64,000 bases of DNA from Canna indica (taxonomy: Eukaryota > Streptophyta > Magnoliopsida > Zingiberales > Cannaceae): assembly GCA_034359265.1 (NCBI GenBank), contig CP136890.1:51665001-51729000 (forward strand), written 5' to 3'. Shown piece after piece: positions 20,261 through 32,204 of this stretch (position 1 is the stretch's first letter; the number at the start of each line of letters is the position of its first letter). A model generated the notes under the pieces. The model searched no databases. It saw only the letters and a program-made list of their open reading frames with translations, and was not told the DNA's origin. The position numbers and the translations under genes were made by a program.

Positions 20261-20946
20261 TACCTCATCTAACTCCTTTTTTTTTTTTCTCTCTCACTCT
20301 TACAGATTTAATTGAGCATTTCTAGAAGTGATTTGAGCCTTCAAAAATAATTAATTGTTGCACCCTTTTCTTCCATCAACATCCTTCTCAAGCGCCCAGT
20401 TCTATTCCTCAACTCTACTGCGGTTCAAGTTCATCTACTGGTCGAGTTGAAGGCTTGAAGGCTTGGGAAAAAGTGCATTGGTCCTTCTTTCAATTCTCAG
20501 CTCTTTTTCTTTGTATTTGAAGATTTATTTCAAACATGTTTTATCTATAATAGCTTGCTAGGTGTGCTAGAAAAACACTTATGGTTAGACTTTGTAGATT
20601 TGTGTTTTACCTAGGTGAATAGGTTTGAGGAGTTCTCAAAGAAGTGAGAATTGTGTCCTCAGTTGTATTCAAAGGAAAACACAAGTTCTATAAAGTAGTT
20701 GGTTGGAAATCTTTGGTGTGGAACCAAGGTAGTGGAGTAGGCATTGGGGTCAAACCACTATAAATTTTTGTGTTAGCATTGAAATATTGTTTGTATTGAT
20801 TGCATTATTATTATTGCTTCCGCATTTAGTCATCGAATTATAAATTGCCTAAGTAGTTTAAGAAAATGATTAAAATTGGAATTAGGCAAATAGATTTAGT
20901 TAATATACTATTCACCCCCCTCTAGTGTGTCATTTTACCCAATAAT

Positions 20947-20960
20947 TGGTATCAGAGCGG
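20947..20960 (+). other. Primer binding site of element E
   Basis: TGGTATCAGAGCGG, an exact tRNA-iMet complement over its first 12 bases, two bases after the LTR. Confidence 0.85.
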
Positions 20961-23900
20961 GTCATGGATTGAGATTTCACCATCTCGTCTACATCTTGCC
21001 TCGATCCGAAAAAAATGGCACTAGAGAGTATAGCATTTGCACCACCTAGGTTTGATGAAGAAAATTTTGTTGTTTGGAAGAGTAGGATGTATACATTTCT
21101 TAAAACACAAAATTTAGATCTATTATGCATGCTGAAGACTGAGTATGTTGAGCCCACCATTGACATAAATGATTGGACTCAAGAACAAGTTAAATTATTT
21201 GAATTGAATGCTAAAACAACGCATCTCCTATATTGTTCATTTTCAAATAAAATACTTGAAAATGTTATGCATTGTTCTTCTGCATTTGATATTTGGGTCA
21301 CATTCAATATGTTATATGATTATGCTAAAACCGAAGAGCTTAATACATTTGTAGATGGTGGTAATGACAATGATCATCCCCATAGTACTAACCTCGGTTT
21401 TGATGATCTTAGTGCTTCTAGTCAAAGAAGCAAATCAAAAAGTCGAAAAAGAAAGATTATATGCTACTTGTGCAAGGAAAAAGGGCACATTAAGAGGAAT
21501 TATCCTTCATCAAAGAAGAATGCCAAAAAGAGGACAAGTGCTTCAACATTCACCTCCAAATCACAAGAAGCATCCTCTTGTCATGACTATGAAGGCACAT
21601 CTAAGGTTTGCCTTATGGGTATCCATGATGAGGTACAATACTCTATTGTTAGTCATGATAAAGATATAGTATATGATAGTGATGCTAGTTCTTCACATTC
21701 ACTCAAAATGTCATATGAAGAATTAATAGAAGAATGTCAAAATATGTGTGCCATGCTTTTGAAAAAGAGTAAAGAAATGAAGAAAATTAAAAAGGACAAC
21801 TCTAGGCTTACTAAAGATTTGCATGCTCTAGAATTAGAAAATGAAAATTTAAAGGCAAATCTAAATTCTTCAAGTATTGATTGCCATGATAATATTGATA
21901 TTTTGAAAACTAATAATTCACAATTGATAATTGAAATTGAGGACTTAAAAAGTGAGAATATTGATTTGAAAAATAAATTTGAAAATTGAATTGAAAAATA
22001 TCTCAAAAGTTGAGATTGAGAATTTGAAAGTAGAAAATATAAAAATAAAAAATAAAAATAGTATGATGAAATCTCAAATGCAAGCCTTACATAAATCAAT
22101 TAATGATTTGAAAAACGAGGTTGTTTTCTTGTGTAAGAAAACTAGTAGTTTATCACATGTTTCATCTTTTAGAAATCCTAGGAAGAAAAATATTTCATCC
22201 AAGAATGCACATGCTCATCATGCCTCTTATGCCAAGCATTCTAACTTTAAACCTCATGTTTACAAAAAAGATAAAAATAAAAAATTTCATGGTCCACTAC
22301 AACAGAATTTATTTTAACCCACAGTTTTTCACTTTACGCTGCAGTTTTAATCGCAGCATAGACTTTCACCTGCGGTTTCAAAACCGTAGCCTAACTTGCC
22401 GTGGGGAGTTTTTCTGCCTGTGGTTTGGTGACTGCGGGCTAAAGTGAATTTTATGCTACAGTTAATAAACTGCAGTGAAAAGTCATTTCTACCCGCGCAT
22501 AAACTGCAGGGAAAAGTATTTTTCTCGACAGATTAAAATGTTTGAAAAAGTATTTTCTCCCCACGCGTAAACCGCAGGGAAAAACTATTTGTTCCAACAG
22601 TTTTAACCGTTGACAAAGGTATTTTTCTCGATAGATTAAAATGTTTGAAAAAATATTTTCTCCCCGCGCATGAACCGCGAGGAAAAGCTATGTGTTCCAA
22701 CTATTTGTTTCATAGGGAAAAGCTATTTTTCCCAATGCGTAAACCGCTGGGAAAAACCATTTCTTCCGATGCATAAACGACGATGAAAAGCTATTTTTTC
22801 CAATAAGAAAAACATTTGAATTAAATGAGACAAAAATTTTATTAGGTGTGGAAGAGGTCCTCAATTTTCGAAGCTATGAATAAAAATTAATTAGATCAAT
22901 TTTAGTCATTTAGTGTTGATCAGGCTATTATAGTAAAAATTAATTAGCATAAAAAGCATGCAAGAGATTCCGACTAATACAATATAGCGTCAAACATCCT
23001 TTGATTTAATAAGTACCTTTGATTTAATAAGGTCATTGTTCATGTTCTTCAAGTGTTGGATTGAGAAAATAATACACACTGCAATTATACTAATCTATCA
23101 ACGCAATCCCTTCTTCTAGGAGCTTTAGTTATGTCAACTTAAGTATGTAACTTCATTATTGTGGAGCACTGGTTAATTGTTTGTCCTACATATTCCTTAA
23201 GTTTAATTTCGAAAAGAAAGTCTAAATAGATTGAGAATGCGTGCATCGATGATCTTTTGCCTTTATTCATTATAATTGAAAAGAAAAATGGAGGTTCTGC
23301 AACGATGAAAAATACAGTGGCATTAACATTAGAAGTGTCCTGGTTACTTATTAATTAGTTTGTAGGTTAGGATCCAAATTCATCTAAGAATTACTCGTTG
23401 AACTGGATTGAGTTGTTTAGCACATGAGTGAATTCGACTGTGTACAGACACTCCTGGGAAACCCACCATAACCAAGAGACGAAGGATATGCTCCATTATC
23501 AACCAATCATTTGGTGCACTGCTCTATCAATTTCATCAGTCGTAGTGCCTGGCAAGTAAGATTAAAGAGTGAATGGCAATGTTTCCTGTTCAAGGATGAG
23601 ATAGCAACAGCTGAAGAGTGATTTCAAATTATCTGAAGTAAATCAATTCTCATCCACATTTTAGGAAAAATACACCCCAAAAAAGTTAACTATTGGTTCA
23701 TTCACAATCATAAAGCATGTAAAAGTATAGACCAACCTCATGGCTAAGCATTGCAACTACACAATTTGAATGGGCATTTGCTTTCGGCTAAGGAAATAAT
23801 GAATATGTTGAAGCAGGGCAGTAAACTGAATGGATCATTGAAGTTGTGATTAATTAAGGATCCTATATATTATATTTTCTTCTTTAGTTGTGGCATGTCT

Positions 23901-25324
23901 ATTTCTTCTCCTATCTCTGATATCTATTATATTGGTGGTGAACCACCAATATTATGATAATAGTTGCCAATAAAAAAGCACAAGAGTTGCCACAAATAGA
24001 AAACACAAAAGCAACAATTTAACCTCTGTTTCACAGTGACAATAATTTTTTTTGAGGTAAATCACAGTGACAATAATCAAATTTATCCCCTTTAATCCTC
24101 CATCTTAGTTCCTATTTTGTTCCTCCTTTCCTAACAATCTCCCTTTGGCTTTTTCTTCTTTCAGGTTGCAAAATTACCTAAAATTTAGCAAAATCAGCTA
24201 ATTCCAATTGTGTTTGACTAATTCTAGCTATAACCAATCATACTTTGGCTTAGGTTGAGAAACCAGTCAATTTTAAATCAGTACTACACATTGTAGTACT
24301 GACATAAATCATATGTATTAAATCAGAATTAGACGATACTATAAACTTGATACCACACTTCTGCACATATGTAAGAATAAGTGTCATGCTCGTATAGCTT
24401 AGGCCATACCTTACCCTGTCAATATAAACTAGCCGACAAAAATGTATATCACTTCACTAAGCTTCTACTAAGTCTAACAATAAATTTAGTTGAATAGTGT
24501 TTTTCTCTTCTCAGTGAGTGCTAAGTAACATTAGATTAGCTCAAAAATAAGCTGTAAACAAACCAACATATAACTTTGAGTTACATATAACTCACACAGA
24601 TAACGGGATGACGTCTTATCATATGTTCAGTATGCCATCTCTCAATATTAGCAAATCTAAGTATTCACTCATTTTCATGATCAAATTAGGTCACTTATGC
24701 TTCCATTCATATTCTTTATGTTACCACTTGTAATCCATAGTTCAGACAACTAGCCACTTCAATATGATGATATCATCAAAAAATACTTCTAAACCAATTT
24801 TGGAGTCAGGCTGACATAGAAAGAGATGTGCCTCTCTCTATCTTTGCAGAGAACTTCTGATGTCAGTATTTAGGATAGGAAAAGTAACACATATTTGAGA
24901 AAATTAGCTTTTTTGTAAATTATTTTCAAAGTGCAAAACAAAAGTCAATGTCCAAGTGAATATCATAAGTTAAAATAACAAAGAAAAGAAAATATAATGA
25001 TATAAGATACCCACAATGTAAAGAATATGAGTTATTAACTTCAAATGGTTTTCACAACAAACACATTTCCAAAATAAATAGATAAATAAAATAAAGATAC
25101 CAGAGTCCTTAAATGTAAATTAGCATTAAAAGCTGACTTTGGATACTACTGTATTTATAAATCCTAAAAGACGTTGCACACCTCAGTAAAATTAGGGTAG
25201 ACAAATAATCTAAAGAACATGGATATATGCCTTATATTGATACAGTTAGGTACAAAAAATTCAATAGTTTGAACTGAAAGATTTAAAGTTAAAAAAATTT
25301 ATTCATCATTCAAAACTTACCTGC

Positions 25325-25437
25325 ATGCAATTACATTCAATACTGGGAAATTGCATCCTCAAAAGTACTGGTTTCAGTTTTCTCTCACAAACTATCAAGC
25401 TCTCTGGATTGACCATGTACCCTGGCCAATAATATGT
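25325..25437 (-). pseudogene. Possible second captured exon
   Basis: On the minus strand an AG acceptor (GTCTTAG) at about 25438 is followed by 40 open codons (TYYWPGYMVNPESLIVCERK ...) up to CAG/GTAAG at about 25324. A good acceptor, an open frame and a perfect donor in a row suggest an exon. The peptide is not one I recognise and does not obviously continue the TIM50-like exon. Confidence 0.25.
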
Positions 25438-25761
25438 CTTCTAAGACATTATCAAAGAGGAAAGGAAAACCTCTGATGAGAACATACCCAAATTCCATGT
25501 AGTTGTTTTGAAATTAATGACAGCTACTCCGATTATTGATCTTGATTCTGTGGTCACTTCGGTTACATAGGGGGCATAAGATAGGCAACCATATGCAAAA
25601 AAGAGAAAAAAGGTATGACTTGTGAGGCCAAATGTCAGTCGGGTAGCAATGCAGCATGACCATCGTGCTATAAGCATCGACATGATTCAATAAAAAATGG
25701 CAGACCATAGATATTGATTCGAAGGCAAGAGGAGGAGATGTAGTAGAATAAGAAATATACC

Positions 25762-26085
25762 ATAGGAGGCGTAGGCGGTGGTCCCTATGGCAACAGTAAT
25801 AACAGCAATAGATCCATACTTGAGGATGCCCCAGGATCGGGGAGTGGCAACGGAGGAAGAGGAGGGCGGCGGAGGAGGTGGAGGGGAAGGGGGAGAAGGG
25901 GGAGAAGGGGTTTGGTCGTTGACGAATGCGGGGGAGGAGGCGAGGGGCTCCTTAGCAGGTATTGCAGAGAGGCTAGGTTGAGGTCTCTGCGCTTGGTTAT
26001 CCGCTTCGCGAGAAGTGGGAGGAGGCGGGATCGGACATGGCAGCGAAGTGGAGGCGACGTCGACGACGGCCCCAACTTGTAACAA
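25762..26085 (-). pseudogene. Possible captured host exon (TIM50-like N-terminus)
   Basis: A minus-strand frame of about 100 residues: a Pro/Ser-rich linker (PPSPPSPPPPPPPSSSS), then RSWGILKYGSIAVITVAIG and TAYASYG, a single hydrophobic membrane helix after a K-Y pair. This layout recalls the N-terminal end of plant TIM50, the mitochondrial inner-membrane import receptor. The frame meets a GT splice-donor-like site right after the TAT codon (TATG/GTATAT near 25765), as at an exon end. Composition is GC-rich, unlike the AT-rich surroundings. The assignment is from memory of the family; another membrane protein is possible. Confidence 0.4.
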
Positions 26086-26460
26086 TAATGAAATCGGGTG
26101 GAAAAAGAATTAGCGGGACAAAAATATGCTGCGGTTTACTAAATCGTAGCCTATTATATCACTTAAACTACGGTTCATTAGAAATTGCCAGATTTAATAA
26201 ATTTTTTGGACTGCAGATAAAAAAATCGTTGGTTTAGTATGCCTATAGCTGCGGTTTTAAAAATTGCAGCTAACAAACAACAACCTAAATTGTATTTTGT
26301 TGTAGTGGTCATTGCTTTTGTTGTGGTATATATGATCATGTTATTCATGATTGTGCATTTAAAAAAATACAAGTGTTGCTAAGACACTTTGGATTCCTAT
26401 GCCAACTCACCCCCAATGACCCAAAGTCATTTGGGTACCAAAGATTTATTGCTCTATTGT

Positions 26461-28977
26461 AGAGGGATGTGTTAAAGTTGGCCAATAATTCATTGAAAGA
26501 TCCTTACATGGTTGCAACTTCAAGATTCCCACCTAGATGCCTATGAAAATGAAAGTTGGCATCTAAAAAGTTTGGTATCATCTCTTAACTTTAATTGATC
26601 CATTAATAGTTGGAGTCCATGATACTTGCTTAAATTGATTATTTTTTTCCGCTCATGATATGTTTTATCAAATGATTTTTTGTTTTTGATTTTCCGATCT
26701 CTTCGGAGACCTATGTGGCCTGTAATGGGCCTAAGCGACCTTGCGGTTCTAAATCGTAGGCTCATTGTGGTCTTTCAGTTTTCAACCAATAGGAAGGGTT
26801 GGAGATCTATTTTTCAAACATTTTATATTTTGAGATCTCTTAATTCGTTTTGGATTCACGATAATTTATTTTGAAACGAATTTCAAACTATTTAGCAAAG
26901 TGGACTTTGAAAATGATACTTGATTCCTCTCTTTGCTATTTAGTTTGGGATGCTTGCTAGTAGCTTTATTTTTATTAAATCTACTAATGAAGTCTACTTG
27001 TAAGTTGAGAATGTTAATGGAAGACTATGCTATCATGAAGAAAATTGAAAAAGTAAAAAGACAAGTTCGGCAAAATTTCTAAGAATAAGGTATGGGTTTA
27101 ATTTTGCAAAAATCTTTGTTTAATAATTGAATATTCATGTTTAATGATGTCTCTATATTCATGATTGATGTTGCATGATAAATATATGAAATTTCATGAG
27201 TAGGTAAAATTTTGATAACTTAGGCAATTTCATGATATCTTGATGGAATGAAATTAGTTCTAGGTTGAAATTCATATTAGAGACCTCATTTTGAGTTAGT
27301 GGTTGGCAAACATATTTAGATACATATATCACATGAGTCTAGGTATTTAAACTTGAAAATTCATGTCTAGATGAACAATGTGATAACTAGATCACTTTAG
27401 GGGACTTAAACTTGGAAAAGTTTGACCCAAGTCAACAAATCGACTTGGACACTTCATTTTAAGTCCAAACTTCATAAACATGTTTAGGAATAGGTATGAC
27501 ATGTTTTCATGCATTTAGAATGAAAAATTCATATGGATATGAATAAAATAACATATAGATGATTTCATGAAAACCTCTTTTGAACCAAGTTGACCTAAGT
27601 CAACAAATTGACTTAAAGATCTCATTTTCAATCCATATTTGGGAAACATATTTTGATTATCTCATGTTAGGTGTATATAAGTTTAAATTTAAAAAACCAT
27701 GAGTAAATGATAAGATTGACACTTAGCGAGTTTCATGATAACTAGTTTAGTTTTGAATGAAACCATGCTAGGTTGATATCTTGACTTAAGAACATAATTT
27801 TTATCTCAATTTTGACATACACTCTTTACATGATCATTTTATGGTGTCCTAAAAGTTTGCATGAAAATTGAACATGTTTTGAAAAATTACTGGAAATCGC
27901 GAAAATGTCATTGAAATTTCAATTTTAAAATAGTTTAGTCAATGAATTTTAGAAAAATGTAGAAAATTAATTTTGAAATTATTCTTGAAGATTCACTTTC
28001 ATTGAAAAATCTAGTATTTTGTGTAAAAATTTCAAAAAATTTCATCAAGAATTTGATTTATAATGGAATTTTGAAGTTGAATTTCGAAAACTCAAAGTAT
28101 CACTTACTTGAAATACTCACTTTTCCGATATTTTGATTTCTCATCAAAAACTTAAAATGAAAACTCATGTATATTATTTTGATTCAATATCTAATATCAT
28201 TCACACCATTGCTTGTGTAAAATCATTCATAGGAATGATTTTGATAATTTGAATAATAGCTAGAAACACTCACTTTTTCATTGAAAACAATATATGATGA
28301 AATTTGCACTTAGAAATTTCATTTTAAGCCCAAACTTACTCATATACTTAGATTCACTCATGTTTGATGTCTAGATGCCTAAGTTTGAGAAGACATGAGT
28401 AGATGGCAAAATTTGATACTTAGCCATTTTCATATTTTCAAGCTTATTTCAAATGAAATCGTGCTAAGTTGAAAATCTGATCAAATGACTTTAGTTTCAC
28501 CTCAAACTTGCTAGACATGCTTTAAATGATCATATCTTTGTATTTTGAAAGTTTGAATGAAATCTAAAAATATCATGAAAAAGAATCAATATTCACGAAA
28601 ATATTCATACTTGAGTGCATACATGATCTAGTTTTGAATTCTACTATCACTATTTTCTATCATGTATGTTTGAGTTTCATATAAAATATTTTTTTCATCC
28701 CTTTAGTTGAGATTTTCATGTTTCGTGGAAAATAATTTTAGAGTCTCAACTTTGACCATAGGTTGACATTTCTTGTCCTTTTTTATTGATGTCAAAAGGG
28801 GGAGAAAATTATAGGCAAAGTGGAGGAAAATATAGGAAGATCATGCATATAGATAGGGGGAGTTTATTTTCATAGATATGCTTGTTGATAGGGGGAGAAA
28901 TCCCTTAGTTGATATCCTCTATGCTTTATTGAATATATTTTCTTAAGGATGTTTGTCATCATCAAAAAGGGAGAGAT
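26461..28977 (+). other. Non-coding spacer and polypurine tracts of element E
   Basis: AT-rich, no convincing frame, yet clearly alignable with 54030-57500 of element F. It contains a hairpin GATCTC-TTCG-GAGACC at 26696-26711 and TTGACC-NAA-GTCAA hairpins at 27421 and 27589. GATAGGGGGAG-type purine tracts follow near 28796, 28855 and 28893, with the final AAAAAGGGAGAGATTA before the 3' LTR. Confidence 0.7.
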
Positions 28978-30436
28978 TATTGGCTTAAGGTTTTCAACCT
29001 TTGTCTTAATCTCGGTTTTGATGATAACAAACATGGAACCAATATTTCATTAAGAAATCCTTCAGGTTCCATATCGGTTAGCATTCGATGTCCTCGATCG
29101 AATAAATTAGAAGAAATCAGAAAATCAGAAGGACATTAATCATCGCGCTCGGGATCGTCGTGGAATATCTCAAAGTTCGACATGTGCACCAAAGACGTAT
29201 TGGACGAGTCCAAAGATCACATGGAAAACTCTCCAAGATGACGCACGTTGAAGGCCGAAACCCGGAAATGAAGCGCGCAAGAAAAATGGCTGAAAAATCA
29301 ATATCAGCCTATGTTCGGTCGACCGAATAGTGTTAGAAAAATGGTTGTAGCCATCTCGGTCGACCGGTCGATCGACCGAAGGATGCCGCAAATCGACAGT
29401 AGCCTCTCGATCAACCGGTCAGTCGATCGAAGATGTGTAAAAAGCGGTAGTGGCTACTTCGGTCGATCGGACGGTCAATCGACAAAGGCCAAAATTTGGC
29501 AGAGGGCGCATCGGTCGACCGAATTGCAGATCGCAGATCACGCCTTGAGCTTCACTGCGGCAGTCGACTGAACTGTGGATCGCGAGGCTCGCGACTCATT
29601 CGGTTGACCCGTCGGTCGATCAGACAGCGCAATTTAAGCGCAGTGGGCTGGCAGTCGATTGGTCGGTCGACCAACCAATCGATCGAGCGACTGTAACGGA
29701 TAGTTTTCTACCCATTGAGCTGTCGTTTCTTGAGAGATTATAAATATACCTCATCTAACTCTCTTTTTTTCCTTCTCTCTCACTCTTACAGATTTAATTG
29801 AGCATTTCTAGAAGTGATTTGAGCCTTCAAAAATAATTAATTGTTGCGCCTTGTTTTTCCGTCAACATCCTTCTCAAGCGCCCAATTTTGTTCCTCAACT
29901 CTACTGCGATTCAAGTTCATCTACTGGTCGAGTTGAAGGCTTGAAGGCTTGGGAAAAAGAGCATTGGTCCTTCTTTCAATTCTCAGCTCTTTTTCTTTGT
30001 ATTTGAAGATTTATTTCAAATATGTTTTATCTATAATAGCTTGCTAGGTGTGCTAGAAAAACACTTATGGTTAGACTTTGTAGATTTGTGTTTTGCCTAG
30101 GTGAATAGGTTTGAGGAGTTCTCAAAGAGGTGAGAATTGTGTCCTCAGTTGTATTCAAAGGAAAACACAAGTTCTATAAAGTAGTTGGTTAGAAATCCTT
30201 GGTGTGGAGCCAAGGTAGTGGAGTAGGCATTGGGATCGAACCACTATAAATCTCTGTGTTAGCATTGAAATATTATTTGTATCGATTGCATTATTATTAT
30301 TGCTTCCGCATTTAGTCATCGAATTATAAATTGCCTATGTAGTTTAAGAAAATGATTAAAATCAGAATTAGGCAAATAGATTTAGTTAACACACTATTCA
30401 CCCCCCCCCTCCTCTAGTGTGCCATTTCACCCAACA
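28978..30436 (+). mobile_element. 3' LTR of element E
   Basis: 1,459 bp from TATTGGCTTAAGG (TG start mutated to TA) to CCCAACA. It contains a palindrome array 29314-29692 and TATAAATA at 29739. Confidence 0.9.
29314..29692 (+). repeat. TCGACCGA palindrome array (LTR E, 3')
   Basis: The same array as in the 5' LTR with small differences in word order and count. Confidence 0.85.
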
Positions 30437-30943
30437 ATGCGGTCCATGATTTGCTTTACTGATCTCCCGATTTCTTTTTGGGGATGTGTGCTTGAAACAG
30501 CTATCTACCTTTTGAATAGGGCTCCCACAAAGTCTGTCTATGGTACACCATATGAGATATGGAGTGGCAAGAAACCAAGTCTGAGGCATCTCATGATTTG
30601 GGGTTGCCCCGCGTACGTCAATAAATTAGCGTCAGATAAGCTTTATGCTAAATCAATCAAGTGTAGGTTTGTGGGGTATCCTAAAGAAAGTTTAGGGTAT
30701 TATTTCTTCTCGTTGACTGAACAAAAGGTGTTTGTCAGTCGGCATGCCACTTTCTTAGAAAAAGAGTTTATCGAGGAAAGTGTGAGCAGGAGAGATGTTG
30801 AGCTTGATGAAGTTCAACAACCACAAGTAAAATCGCAACCACCGTGGAAAGTCCACAAGAAGAACCAATCACATATACACTACCTCCCACCACTCTTCGA
30901 ATATCAGGGAGATGGCGTAGACAACCTCAAAGATTATTCCTAA
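30437..30943 (+). pseudogene. Element D integrase, right part
   Basis: Resumes the gene broken at 19531. FWGCVLETAIYLLNRAPTKS and YEIWSGKKPSLRHLMIWGC are the conserved C-terminal half of copia integrase, followed by KCRFVGYPKES. The frame ends at 30943 in the linker before RT. Confidence 0.85.
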
Positions 30944-30959
30944 CCATTGAGAATGACTA

Positions 30960-32200
30960 GGAATTCATTGATTCGCAATCCTATGTTCAAGCAATCAAGG
31001 ATGTTGATTACAAACAATGGCAGGAAGCAATGGAATCCGAAATGGACTCCATGTTCACAAATAAAGTCTGGACTTTGGTTGACTTACCCGTAGGAGTTAC
31101 TCCTATAGGGTGTAAGTGGATCTTTAAAAGAAAGATTGGAGTTGATGGCCAAGTGGAGACCTATAAGGCCACGCTAGTAGCAAAAGGTTTCACTCAAAGG
31201 CAAGGTCCTGACTATGATAAAACTTTTTCTCTTAGAGCCATGCTCAAGTCCATTAGGATAATGCTAGTCATTGATGCATATCATGACTACGAGATCTGGC
31301 AGATGGATTCAAGACTGCATTCCTCAATGGTGAACTTGAGGAAGAGGTCTATATGACCTAGCTAGAAGGATTCGTGTCTCCGATAGGACCAAAGATGGTA
31401 TGCAAATTGTAAAGGTCCATTTATGGACTTAAGCAAGCCTTGAGGAGTTGGAATATCTATTTTGATTAGACAGTCAAAGAGTTTATCTTTATCAAAAATA
31501 TAGTCGAACCTTGTGTCTATAAAAAGATTAGTGGGAGCGTCATTGTGTTTATTGTGTTGTATGTGGATGGCATACTACTCATGGGAAATGATGTTCCTCT
31601 GCTCTAGTCAGTGAAAGCATGGTTATCAAAAAACTTCTCCATGAAAGACTTGGGTGACACATCCTACGCACTCGGCATTAAGATCTATAGGGATAGATCT
31701 AGAAGGATGCTTGGTTTGCCCCAATCTCAGTTTATTAATATCGTGCTAAAAAGGTTTAGCATGAAAGACAGTAAAAGAGGTTATATACTTGCATATGACT
31801 CATGGCATCACTCTTTCCAAAAAGATGTCTCCTAAGACACCTAAGGAGAGAAAAAGGATAATCGAGATCCCTTATGCTTCGGCAATAGGATCCATCATGT
31901 ATGCTATGCTCTGTATTCGGTCTGATGTCGCTTATGCCCTAGGGGTAACTAGCAGATTTCAGGCGAATCCTAGAGAGGACATTGGAAAGTCGTAAAGAAC
32001 ATTCTTAAGTACTTGAGAAGGACTAAAGATGTTCTCCTGATTTTTGATGGGTCAGATTTTAAACTGGAGGGCTACACATATTCTAGCTTCCAATCAGACC
32101 CGAATGATAGTAAATCCATTTTGGGTATGTATTTACTCTGAATGGTTGCGCAGTATGCTAGAAAAGTTCTAAGCAAGGAACTGAGGCGGACTCAGGTCTG
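30960..32200 (+). pseudogene. Element D reverse transcriptase / RNase H remnant
   Basis: RT starts around WQEAMESEMDSM and WTLVDLPVGVTPIGCKWIFK. A frameshift falls near 31300 inside QMD...TAFLNGELEEEV. SIYGLKQALRSWN follows with several stops. The active-site box reads LYVDGILLMGND at about 31560, where copia RT has YVDD, so the second catalytic Asp is Gly. The connection domain (SVKAWLSKNFSMKDLG, YALGIKIYRDRS) and part of RNase H (SSKQGTEADS) remain. The RNase H end, polypurine tract and start of the 3' LTR are deleted at about 32203. Confidence 0.8.
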
Positions 32201-32204
32201 ATGA

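Larger units (their letters stand above)
19532..20944 (+). mobile_element. 5' LTR of element E
   Basis: 1,413 bp from TGTTGGCTTAAGG to CCCAATA (usual end CCAACA). It contains a palindrome array 19870-20205 and a TATA box at 20253. It is very similar to the 3' LTR. It lacks the nested stem-loop of copies A, B and F, having GAGTTCTC...GTGAGAATT in that region. Confidence 0.9.
22295..26307. mobile_element. CACTA element with captured sequence
   Basis: A 4,013-bp insertion with ends CACTACAACAGAATT and, on the other strand, CACTACAACAAAAT, flanked by GTC at 22292-22294 and 26308-26310. Perfect CACTA ends and a 3-bp duplication are diagnostic. Subterminal repeats such as AAACCGCAGGGAAAA recur at 22320-22800, with matching TGCGGTTT words near 26130-26260. 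No transposase is recognisable. A minus-strand segment at 25785-26085 looks like a host exon. The rest (22800-25300) is AT-rich with no clear gene. Confidence 0.85.
21015..26460 (+). pseudogene. Element E gag, split by CACTA element
   Basis: ATG at 21015 opens MALESIAFAPPRFDEENF; the next part (WKSRMYTFLKTQ, LFELNAKT, AFDIWVTFNMLYDYAKTEE) matches the start of the SIRE-type gag. The capsid middle found in the gag-pol relative is absent: the frame passes from about residue 110 straight to a zinc knuckle CYLCKEKGHIKRNY, whose last Cys is now Tyr. A coiled-coil segment rich in E, L and N follows (21700-22130). A stop and frameshift occur at 21980-21989, after which the frame continues to 22294. 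The CACTA insertion then splits a second zinc knuckle, which resumes at 26311 (CFCCGIYDHVIHDC). The frame ends near 26456. Confidence 0.8.
19532..30436 (+). mobile_element. Gag-only SIRE-like element E
   Basis: Element with LTRs 19532-20944 and 28978-30436, primer site, gag, a long non-coding spacer and polypurine tracts, but no protease, integrase or RT. It lies in the integrase gene of D. Flanking bases are compatible with a decayed duplication (ATGCAG left, ATGCGG right), but an exact 5-bp repeat is not present at my boundaries. It is interrupted by a CACTA element at 22295-26307. This matches the TR-GAG type of non-autonomous plant element. A second member, F, is at 51032-59067. Confidence 0.8.

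Noticed and set aside
20930..21166. Antisense frames over the gag of E and F
   Set aside because: Minus-strand shadows of gag; the plus strand carries recognisable gag motifs.
25785..26075. Second minus-strand frame overlapping the possible exon
   Set aside because: A shifted reading of the same GC-rich stretch without a membrane helix or other recognisable feature.
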